From the NCBI RefSeq assembly GCF_004115745.1, contig NZ_QXIL01000024.1, positions 1 to 33,410 of the forward strand: a stretch of 33,410 nt of DNA, given 5' to 3'. Position numbers and translations under genes: made by a program. The stretch comes from Levilactobacillus suantsaii. GTDB taxonomy: Bacteria > Bacillota > Bacilli > Lactobacillales > Lactobacillaceae. This document shows, in pieces, positions 18,153-25,304 of this stretch; position 1 is the first letter of the stretch, and each line of letters starts with the position of its first letter. The notes beneath the pieces were generated by a model. That model was not told the origin of the DNA, did not search any database, and was given only the letters and a program-made list of their open reading frames with translations.

Positions 18153-18740
18153 ATGTTGGCGAGTACCGAAGTCATTTTAATTGAGATTCTCTTTAGTCTG
18201 GGCGCGTTGATTGCGCTAGGAGGCTTAGGCGGCTTGATTTGGGCCAAGGTGCATCAGCGCGCGTTGCGGCCCCCGATGGCTATTATCGTGTGTGGGATCG
18301 GTATCGTGATCATTGCTAGTCTCCTCAACGTCTTACTGTTCAAGACTTACGCTGGCGTACGAGTCAAGAAGAACCAGTACTACGAGATCACCAGCTTGAC
18401 CACGAACATGCGGGCATCTTTGGCAACGACTCACGCTAAAAACCAGCCAGTCAGCCCCCAATCGCGTAAAGCCAGCAAGAACGTGACCTATCTCATTGAC
18501 CACACTGATCAGCCCGCCAAATCTAAGCGTTGGGCTAAGGCGGCGCAACGACAATTCAAAAAGACCCATCCCAATGCCACGGTCGTCACCACCAATTACC
18601 GTCGAATTTTACGGCAGTACTTCAGTAGCGTGACCCAGTCGTCAGCGACCGTCACAAAATTGACGCAACACGCTATCCACCAGGTCACTAAAACGCCGCA
18701 TACTAAAGTCACGCCCAAGTCGCCTTCAGCTAAACCTTAA
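18153..18740 (+). CDS. Small membrane protein with basic extracytoplasmic or cytoplasmic tail, unknown function
   Basis: A 195-residue protein with two membrane helices (about 6-30 and 42-64) separated by a short basic loop (WAKVHQRALRPP), then a 130-residue hydrophilic tail rich in Lys, Thr, Ser and Gln. The loop charge suggests both ends face outwards, so the tail would be extracellular. No domain is recognised, but such two-helix, Lys/Thr-tailed proteins are common and poorly conserved in lactobacilli. The start lies after GGGTGA, and TGGTATGAT (18109-18117) is an extended -10. It converges on gldA with a shared terminator. Confidence 0.75.
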   Translation: MLASTEVILIEILFSLGALIALGGLGGLIWAKVHQRALRPPMAIIVCGIGIVIIASLLNVLLFKTYAGVRVKKNQYYEITSLTTNMRASLATTHAKNQPVSPQSRKASKNVTYLIDHTDQPAKSKRWAKAAQRQFKKTHPNATVVTTNYRRILRQYFSSVTQSSATVTKLTQHAIHQVTKTPHTKVTPKSPSAKP

Positions 18741-18762
18741 CTTTCAATTTTAAAATAGATGC

Positions 18763-18815
18763 AAAAACAGTTGATCCGCCCCCTGCTTAGGGAGGTCTAG
18801 GACCAACTGTTTTTT
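18763..18815. terminator. Bidirectional terminator between the small membrane protein gene and gldA
   Basis: Outer stem AAAAACAGTTG paired with CAACTGTTTTT around a 25-base imperfect inner arm. It has A- and T-runs on either side, so it can serve both convergent genes. Confidence 0.8.
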
Positions 18816-18829
18816 ACGTTACTTTTAAC

Positions 18830-19933
18830 TTAAGCTAAGCCTTGTACCTCCCGACTGTACGCGTCCACACCCTTCATCGCTTGGACGACGTCATACGGCG
18901 TAACTTCAAACGGCATCTGCTTCATGGTGTCTTCTGGGGCCGTCGCTTGTTGACCGACCTTCAATAGGTCGTCATCACTCACGTTCTCCAGGTGCAGATC
19001 CTTAAAGGTCGTTGGTAACCCCAGCTTCAAATCGAAACGCAAGTACTTTTCGAACCGCTCTTGGTCGGCCCCTTCCAGGTACAACTGCGTCAAGGTCCCA
19101 AAGGCAACCTTTTCACCATGGGTCATCTCGTGGACTGGCCCGTGTAATGCGGTCAACCCATCGTGGATGGCGTGGGCAGCGGCTAAGCCGCCACTTTCAA
19201 AGCCCAGACCACTCATCAGGGTGTTGGCCTCAACGACCCGGTCGAGTGCCTTGGTAACGGCGTGTCCCTTAACCGAAGCCAATGCCTCCGCGCCGTACTT
19301 GAACAGGGTCTCTTCACACTTGGTGGCAATGGCATTACCGACTAGAGTCTGTTGAGCGCCCAGCATCGTTTGATTATTTCCCCGAGCAACTGCTTTGGCT
19401 TCAACGTTGGTTGCTAAAGCGTCAGCAATCCCGGAAGCCAGTAGCCGTGCCGGTGCCCCCGCCACGATTGCCGTATCGATCAAGACTAAATCAGGGCTTT
19501 TATCGTAAAACCGATACTTTTCAAAGGAGCCATCATCCGAATAGATAACGGACAGCCGGGAACATGGGGCGTCAGTCGAGGCTAAGGTTGGTAGGATTGC
19601 GACAGCTACCTGTAAATCATCCGCAATGGCCTTGGCACTATCAAGCGTTTTACCTCCGCCCATACCAATGACCAAGTCAGCCCCGAAATCTTTACCAATC
19701 CCGGCGACCCGCTTAATTTCATTGTCTGAAGCTTCACCGTTGAATTGAACCTTTTTCACGCTGATTCCGTGCGTCGTCAGGTACGTCTCATAATCGTTCC
19801 CGACGATTTTCAGCACAACGGGGTCGGCTAACAAGACGGCCTTTTGTCCCAGGCGTTTGATGTACTGATCACTTTCTTGCAATGCGTTAATCCCTTGAAC
19901 ATAAGTTGCTGGACTCCCGAAAATACTAGTCAT
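18830..19933 (-). CDS. gldA: Glycerol dehydrogenase (NAD-dependent, metal-dependent)
   Basis: Interconverts glycerol and dihydroxyacetone with NAD in the cytoplasm. The 367 residues show the iron/zinc-containing dehydrogenase fold: NAD loop GMGGGKTLDSAKA, and metal ligands D171 (GIADALATN), H254 (AAAHAIHDGL) and H272 (THGEKVAFG). These match those of the Geobacillus enzyme (173, 256, 274) with a constant offset of two. The ATG at 19933 is preceded by a GTG codon at 19936; AAGGAG lies 9 bases before the ATG. Expression should be subject to catabolite repression, since a cre site lies just below the -10 box. The divergent-by-function DeoR gene upstream on the same strand is a likely local regulator. 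Confidence 0.95.
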   Translation of the reverse strand: MTSIFGSPATYVQGINALQESDQYIKRLGQKAVLLADPVVLKIVGNDYETYLTTHGISVKKVQFNGEASDNEIKRVAGIGKDFGADLVIGMGGGKTLDSAKAIADDLQVAVAILPTLASTDAPCSRLSVIYSDDGSFEKYRFYDKSPDLVLIDTAIVAGAPARLLASGIADALATNVEAKAVARGNNQTMLGAQQTLVGNAIATKCEETLFKYGAEALASVKGHAVTKALDRVVEANTLMSGLGFESGGLAAAHAIHDGLTALHGPVHEMTHGEKVAFGTLTQLYLEGADQERFEKYLRFDLKLGLPTTFKDLHLENVSDDDLLKVGQQATAPEDTMKQMPFEVTPYDVVQAMKGVDAYSREVQGLA

Positions 19934-19969
19934 CACACAACACTCCTTTGATTTTTAACGGTCGTAATG

Positions 19970-19983
19970 TAAAAGCGCTTTCA
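19970..19983 (-). promoter_or_regulatory. cre site (CcpA) in the gldA leader
   Basis: TGAAAGCGCTTTTA on the minus strand differs from the near-palindromic cre TGAAAGCGCTTTCA at one position. It starts about 14 bases past the -10 box, so CcpA would block early transcription. Confidence 0.8.
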
Positions 19984-19996
19984 TCTTACGGAATCC

Positions 19997-20025
19997 ATTA
20001 TAGTTTCGTTCGAAAGATAATTCAA
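19997..20025 (-). promoter_or_regulatory. gldA promoter with inverted repeat in the spacer
   Basis: TTGAAT (20020-20025), 17 bases, TATAAT (19997-20002). The spacer holds TTTCG-AA-CGAAA (20004-20015), a short inverted repeat that could be an operator for the neighbouring DeoR-type protein; the operator role is a guess. Confidence 0.8.
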
Positions 20026-20032
20026 TAGTGAA

Positions 20033-20104
20033 CAAAAAACAAATCGCCGCAACAACTCGTCATCCCCTGCTCTAAGCAAGATAACAAAATTATTGCGGCG
20101 ATTT
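20033..20104. terminator. Terminator of the DeoR-type gene
   Basis: Arms AAATCGCCGCAA (20041-20052) and TTGCGGCGATTT (20093-20104), a perfect 12-bp stem around a 40-base loop, with a U-run after it on the minus strand (20033-20039). It lies between the regulator gene and the gldA promoter. Confidence 0.75.
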
Positions 20105-20125
20105 ACTTTTTTATGTCTCCTGGTC

Positions 20126-20872
20126 CTAAACCAATTGTAAGTCCAAAGCTCCCCGCAACATGGTGGCGATTGCGGACGGTAAATCTTGGTCGGTCACGAC
20201 TGCATCGACCTGGTCCAGGGGAAATTGCTGAATCAGACTGGGGCCCTGAAACTTGCTGCTATCGGTCAGTAACGTCACCGTATCGGCTTGACGAGCCATG
20301 GCTTGGATGACCTGGTTACGAGCCAGATTACGCCCCGAAAACCCGCTTTGTGGGTCAAAACCATCAGTGCCCACGAACAATTGGTGCACGTGAAAGGCCG
20401 TCAACATATGTAACGTCAAGGGGCCGACCCCGACCTGAGCGACAGGCTGATACTGGCCGCCTAGGACTTCCACTGTCAACGTCGGGTAATCTCCGACCCG
20501 GTGGGCGATATAGTATGAATTCGTCACAATGGTCACGTTTTTTTGTTGTTCACCTAACTGATCGGCCAGTAAGACACAGGTCGACCCGGAATCCAGCATG
20601 ATGGTGGCCCCATCGGCTACCCGGTCAGCGGTCACCATGGCAATTTTAACCTTAATGGCATAATTGATAGCTAAGCGCGCATTCAAATCATCAGGGGCGT
20701 CCTGGACCGCCCAACCGTGTTGGCGACGCAGTAACCCTTGCTGCTCTAAAGTAGTCAAATCTTTGCGAATCGTGACGACCGAGACGTTCAACACAGCCGC
20801 CAGTTCCGTGACTGCAATCTGATGCTTCGTATTGACCAATTGTAAAATGGCAGTCAAGCGTTGATTAAGCAT
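20126..20872 (-). CDS. DeoR/GlpR-family transcriptional regulator
   Basis: A 248-residue DNA-binding repressor. The N-terminal DeoR helix-turn-helix spans about 5-57 (VTELAAVLNVSVVTIRKDLTTLEQQGLLRRQHG). The C-terminal sugar-phosphate isomerase-like sensor domain has DSGSTCVLLAD, TNSYYIAHRV, FVGTDGFDPQSGFS and DSSKFQ. Such proteins usually respond to a phosphorylated sugar or polyol. The frame opens eight codons earlier, but the ATG at 20872 after AAGGGGGGG is standard. It lies directly upstream of gldA on the same strand with a terminator between them, so gldA is the best target candidate. The effector is unknown. Confidence 0.9.
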   Translation of the reverse strand: MLNQRLTAILQLVNTKHQIAVTELAAVLNVSVVTIRKDLTTLEQQGLLRRQHGWAVQDAPDDLNARLAINYAIKVKIAMVTADRVADGATIMLDSGSTCVLLADQLGEQQKNVTIVTNSYYIAHRVGDYPTLTVEVLGGQYQPVAQVGVGPLTLHMLTAFHVHQLFVGTDGFDPQSGFSGRNLARNQVIQAMARQADTVTLLTDSSKFQGPSLIQQFPLDQVDAVVTDQDLPSAIATMLRGALDLQLV

Positions 20873-20946
20873 TGTGGTCCCCCCCTTATTTCTCATTAAC
20901 CCTTAGACTTAGTGTACGACAGTTCAGATTATTTGCCCAGACTCCT

Positions 20947-20988
20947 AAAATCACCGTCACATGGTCTGGACCACATGACGGTGATTTG
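20947..20988 (-). terminator. Terminator of the first tannase-like gene
   Basis: Arms AAATCACCGTCA and TGACGGTGATTT, 12 bp, with a further imperfect GGTC/GACC pairing in the loop. Only four Us follow on the minus strand, so it may leak. Confidence 0.6.
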
Positions 20989-21008
20989 AAATGTCTCCTA
21001 TTTCTAAG

Positions 21009-22781
21009 TTACTTCAAACTACGGTTGATCCACTCAATAAAGTTAGTCTCGTGGTTTCCTTGACGTTCCGCACGAATATGACCTTGGCCCCAAACGGTGG
21101 CAAAATCAACGCTCTTGACTTGGGAATTTTGTTTGAGTGCCAACGCCAGGTTGGTCTCAACCGGCAACGCCGTATCGGGCTGGTTGATTCCCGTTCGAAT
21201 CCGCCAGTACTTCGCCACCTTGCTAGTGTTGTGGCCAGCGTAATAGCTGGTTAGATAATACATCGGATTATACATATTGAGCCGGGTCTGAATCGAACTG
21301 CCTTGTGCGTCGGTCTTTTGCAAGTCGGCACGATAAGCTGATGCATAACTAGCCTGATAATGCGCAAACTGTGAATAGGTCGCCTGGTGTTGCTTTAGCA
21401 AGTGACCAATCGTGGCATCAAAGTGGTTCGCCTGACACCCACTCGTGGCAAAAAGCTGGTTTTCCGTTTGCTGCCGTGTAAGACCATCGAACGCACCGAC
21501 AGCTTTAACCGCCGGCTTACAATGCTTAACGAACGCCGCCAAACTGGTAATCGTTGCCCTATTCTTTTGGGCATCATACCTAATCCACTCATCATTCCCA
21601 TTTAAAGCGTCGATATACTCCTGAACGGTCTGGTAGGTTTGGTGCGTTACGGGGCCATTAGGCGCCCCAATCTTTGGATTTTGGTCGCTGGACGTCTCAT
21701 ACGGGAAGCGTGTCTCTTGTAAGAAAATGTTTAGTGACTGTTCCACTTCTTGTTTGAGGTACGCCGCGTAAGTTCCAGCCATGTCAATTCCCGTTGCTGA
21801 CCTTTTCAGCTCGAGTGGCTGGCCCTGGCTATCCTTTAACCCTAACCGATTGATATATTGCGCGTAAGAAGCCGCCATATCGGTCGACAACGCCTTCGTC
21901 CAGGTGCCTGGCTTCCGGGTGCCAACAGACGAATACTGGCCCATGTTCCACTCGTAAGCTTCGTTGGCCGTATCCAGACTGGTAATCGGGCACCAAACCA
22001 TGGCTCCAGCAATGGCATCACTCGTGGGCGTCTTAGCCATGGTGGCTAGTGGCGCGCCAATCGCCTTCAGGTACTTAATATATGCTTGACTGTCACCAGT
22101 CGCCCCCATCAACGCACTCTGGGCACCCCCACCACTATGGCCAAAGGTGAAGATGCGGTCGGTATCCCCCGCAAGGGACGCTTGATTCAACCGCAGTGTC
22201 CGGACCGCCGCTTTTAAATCCGTAATGCCCCATGGCGCGGCACCGTTGGCGTGATCGGCGGAATCCAAGCCGCGGCAGCCCGCCGCAACGTAAACGAAGC
22301 CGGCATCGGTGTACTTGGCCGATTGACCGTCATAATCGGTCGGAGCCGCTTGAGCCGCATACCGGGGTGTTTTCACCCGCATCACGATGGGAGCGGTCCT
22401 AGCGGTATAGCCCGCGAGTGCCGCTTGGGGATTAACCGCTAGTGAGTAGGTCTTTTGATCATGCTGTGTGACCGTCATATACTTCTCCGGGATAAAAATC
22501 CCCATGGACTCGTAAATGCGACTGCTGGTCTTGGTCCCGTACTTGATGCCGACTTGATAATAGACCTTATTTTGCGCGTTATAGTGCCAGTTATTAGGGT
22601 CCAGCAATAATTGCTGGGCATTGGCAACGTCTGCCTCAGTGACCATTTGTTTGGTGGTCTTGGCAACCCTCTCCGGCGTATCCGTGGGGTTGGTCGCCAG
22701 CTTAGATTTACGATAAGCGGCTAATAACACACCCCCGGCCAATAAGGATCCCATTACGGGTAGGATTTTTTTCAACTTCAT
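21009..22781 (-). CDS. Tannase-like secreted esterase, copy 1 (lipobox cysteine replaced)
   Basis: A 590-residue alpha/beta hydrolase of the tannase (subtype B tannase-like) group, expected to split galloyl or other phenolic esters outside the cell. The nucleophile is in GHSGGGAQSALMGATG. D (in QPDTALP) and H (in WGQGH) lie 32 residues apart and 22 from the C-terminus, the same Asp-His spacing I recall for L. plantarum TanB (Asp419, His451). The N-terminus is a lipoprotein-type signal whose expected cysteine is Tyr23 (LLAAYRKSK; codon TAT at 22713-22715), so it would stay as an uncleaved membrane anchor. The start is set by homology with copy 2 and AAAGGGG; a GTG three bases upstream is possible. 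Acidic and Gln-rich compared with copy 2. Confidence 0.85.
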   Translation of the reverse strand: MKLKKILPVMGSLLAGGVLLAAYRKSKLATNPTDTPERVAKTTKQMVTEADVANAQQLLLDPNNWHYNAQNKVYYQVGIKYGTKTSSRIYESMGIFIPEKYMTVTQHDQKTYSLAVNPQAALAGYTARTAPIVMRVKTPRYAAQAAPTDYDGQSAKYTDAGFVYVAAGCRGLDSADHANGAAPWGITDLKAAVRTLRLNQASLAGDTDRIFTFGHSGGGAQSALMGATGDSQAYIKYLKAIGAPLATMAKTPTSDAIAGAMVWCPITSLDTANEAYEWNMGQYSSVGTRKPGTWTKALSTDMAASYAQYINRLGLKDSQGQPLELKRSATGIDMAGTYAAYLKQEVEQSLNIFLQETRFPYETSSDQNPKIGAPNGPVTHQTYQTVQEYIDALNGNDEWIRYDAQKNRATITSLAAFVKHCKPAVKAVGAFDGLTRQQTENQLFATSGCQANHFDATIGHLLKQHQATYSQFAHYQASYASAYRADLQKTDAQGSSIQTRLNMYNPMYYLTSYYAGHNTSKVAKYWRIRTGINQPDTALPVETNLALALKQNSQVKSVDFATVWGQGHIRAERQGNHETNFIEWINRSLK

Positions 22782-22928
22782 CACATGGTTCCCCTTTACA
22801 ACATCTGACTTTATTACTTGACGAACTTAGGCCTTATTAGTCACCGTCTTAAAAATCAGTGCAAAAAAACGCGTGATGCGGTAAAAATTCAAAAGCGCAA
22901 CCACTTTAATGACCAACCTACAAGTCCT

Positions 22929-22937
22929 ATTCTACCA
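22929..22937 (-). promoter_or_regulatory. Promoter of tannase-like copy 1 (extended -10)
   Basis: TGGTAGAAT on the minus strand is an extended -10. The surrounding block is conserved at the same place upstream of copy 2. The leader would be about 140 nt. Confidence 0.6.
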
Positions 22938-22983
22938 AGATAGTCAACGAATTGTTACTGTCAGGGCTAGAGCTAGCCATGCC

Positions 22984-23025
22984 AAAAACGCCTCAAGACG
23001 GTTAGTCCCATCCTGAGGCGTTTTA
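22984..23025 (-). terminator. Terminator of tannase-like copy 2
   Basis: Arms AAAACGCCTCA and TGAGGCGTTTT, 11 bp, around an 18-base loop, then a U-run on the minus strand. It lies 20 bases past the original stop codon at 23045. Confidence 0.82.
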
Positions 23026-23044
23026 ACTTCATCTCAACTTTAAA

Positions 23045-24934
23045 TTACTTCAAACTGCGGTTAACCCACTTGATGAAGTTGGTTTCATTGTTTCCTTTAC
23101 GCTCAGCTTCAGTATGACCTTAACCCCAGACGGTGGCAAAATCAACACTATCGACTTGGCTATTTTGCTTTAATGCTAACGCCAAGTTAGTTTCAACCGG
23201 CAAAGCCGTATCGGTCTGGTTGATTCCCGTTCGAATCCGCCAGTACTTCGCAACTTTACTAGTATTGTGACCACTGTAGTAACTGCTCAAGAAGTACATT
23301 GGGTTGTACATGTTGAGCCGGTTTTGAATCGAACTGCCCTGGGCATCGGTCTTCTTCAAATCAGAACTGTAGGCCTTCGCATAGCTTGACTTGTAGTTCT
23401 TCAACTTCGCGTATTTCGAACTATTCGACTTGAGCAATTGGCTGATGGTGGAATCAAAGTGGTTCGCACTGCTGCCACTCGTGGCAAAGAGCTGGTTTTC
23501 AGTTTGTTGCCGCGTAATCCCATCAAAGGCGCCAACATCCTTCGACGCCGTCTTACAATGCTTGACGAACGCCTTCATGCTCGTGATCGTTGCGGTGTTC
23601 TTTTTGGCATTGTAAGTGATCCACTTGCCATTCTTATTCAACGACTTGATGTAAGCCTGAACCGTCTTATAGGTCTTGTTACTGGTTGAAGAACTCCCAG
23701 CCATGCCGCCACTAGGCATCTTCCCGCTTGGCTTCTGACCGCTACCTTTCTTCGCGTTCTTCATCGCACCAGCCTTCTTCGAGCCACTAGGCATCTTCAT
23801 CTTACTTCCGGATTGGCCAGCCGCACCACTAGGCCCTTCATTGCTTGAGGCCTTGTATGGGAAGCTCGTATCCTTCAAGAAGTTGTTCAATGACTGCTTA
23901 ACTTCCTTCTTCAGATACTTCGCATAGGTCCCCGACGTGTAGATTCCCGTCGATGACTTCTTTAGCTTCAGCGTCTTACCTTGGCTATCCTTCAAGCCCA
24001 ATTTATTAATGTATTGGGCATAGTTGGTCGCCATGTCATTCGATAAGGCCTTAGTCCAAGTCCCCTGTTTCCGGGTCCCTGAGTTCGAATATTGGCCCAT
24101 GTTCCATTCGTAGGCTTCGTTGGCCGTATCTAGACTAGTAATTGGGCACCAGGCCATGGCCCCATCGATGGCATCACTCGTGGCTTTCTTCGCCGTCGTT
24201 GCCAATGGTGCGCCAATGGCTTTCAGGTATTTCAAGTATTTCTTGCTGTTACCCGTTGCGCCCATCAGAGCACTCTGGGCACCCCCACCACTATGGCCAA
24301 AGGTGAAGACCCGGTTGGTGTTACCGGCAATCCGACTCTTGTTCAACCGCAAGGTCCGGACCGCCGCTTTCAGATCCGTGACCCCCCAAGGTGATGACCC
24401 ATTGGATTTATCCGATTGATTCAAGCCCCGACAGCCAGCAGCAACGTAAATGAAGCCAGCCTTGGTGTACTTAGCCGAACTACTGTCATAACCGGTCGGT
24501 GCCGCCTGGGCAGCATAACCGGGAGTGTTGACCGGCATCACGATGGGCGCAGTCTTGGCGGTATACCCCTTGACCTTGGCTTTCTGATTAAACGTCAGCG
24601 AATAAGTCTTTTGACCAGTACCTTTGGCCGTGACATACTTCGCCGGGATAAAAATCCCCATCGATTCATAGGTCTTACTCTTAGTTTTAGTCCCGTACTT
24701 AATGCCAACTTGATAATAAGCTTTGTTTTTGGCATTGTATCGCCATTTCTTTTGGTTGAGCAATAACTTCTTGGCATTGGTGACATCCGCCTGGGTCACC
24801 TTTTGTTTCGTGGCCTTGGCAACCTTATCCGCCGTACTAGTGTGTTTGGTCGTCTTGGACTGACCACAAGCAACCAATAAAACACTGGTTGCTAATACGC
24901 ATCCCATGACGGGAAGTATTTTCTTCAACTTCAT
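23045..24934 (-). pseudogene. Tannase-like secreted lipoprotein esterase, copy 2, with premature stop
   Basis: A paralog of copy 1, co-linear along its whole length. The intact reading frame is 604 residues and stops at TAA (23120-23122). Reading on in the same frame gives GHTEAERKGNNETNF and ends NRSLK at 23047, matching the C-terminus of copy 1. The equivalent codon in copy 1 is CAA, so one base change explains the stop. It removes 25 codons, including the histidine that lines up with the putative catalytic one. The N-terminus keeps a lipobox (LLVAC, Cys23). About residues 378-425 hold an inserted Ser/Gly/Lys/Met-rich segment absent from copy 1. The protein is strongly Lys-rich. Readthrough or a sequencing error cannot be excluded. 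Confidence 0.75.
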
Positions 24935-25075
24935 GACTACTCTCCTCTACAATGTCTGACTTTATAATTGGTGAACCCCGCACTCCTTATTCATCGGTTA
25001 AAAATCAGTGCAAAACAACGACTTGTTAAGTAACAATCATAGTTGTAACCGGTTCAATTCCCGTCTACAAGGCTT

Positions 25076-25084
25076 ATTGTACCA
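25076..25084 (-). promoter_or_regulatory. Promoter of tannase-like copy 2 (extended -10)
   Basis: TGGTACAAT on the minus strand, aligned with TGGTAGAAT upstream of copy 1. No strong -35. The leader would be about 135 nt. Confidence 0.6.
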
Positions 25085-25242
25085 ACATAATCAATCGGTT
25101 GTGAATGTCACGCCTCTCAACTTTTAATTTTATTAATCTTGTTTTATCAAACGCTTAAGATTCAGCCTAGCCACGGGTTTTACCCCCCCTCATCATATTT
25201 TAACTAACTCATAAGTCTCCCATTAAGACGTTTGCAATCACT

Positions 25243-25281
25243 AAAAAAGAACGGCCAGCCGCCTTCCGGCGCTGACCGTTC
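25243..25281 (-). terminator. Terminator of the TagF-like gene
   Basis: Near-perfect 14-15-bp stem on the minus strand (GAACGGTCAGCGCC and GGCGGCTGGCCGTTC) with a GGAA loop, then TTTTTT. Confidence 0.88.
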
Positions 25282-25304
25282 CATCACGGGTCAACCTGCT
25301 AATC

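Larger units (their letters stand above)
24935..25304 (-). other. Intergenic region upstream of tannase copy 2
   Basis: This 370-base space has no gene I can support. It holds a leader block shared with copy 1 (TTAAAAATCAGTGCAAAA on the plus strand at 24998-25015, and again at 22849-22866), the extended -10 at 25076-25084, an AT-rich stretch (25110-25240), and the terminator of the TagF-like gene (25243-25281). Confidence 0.6.
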
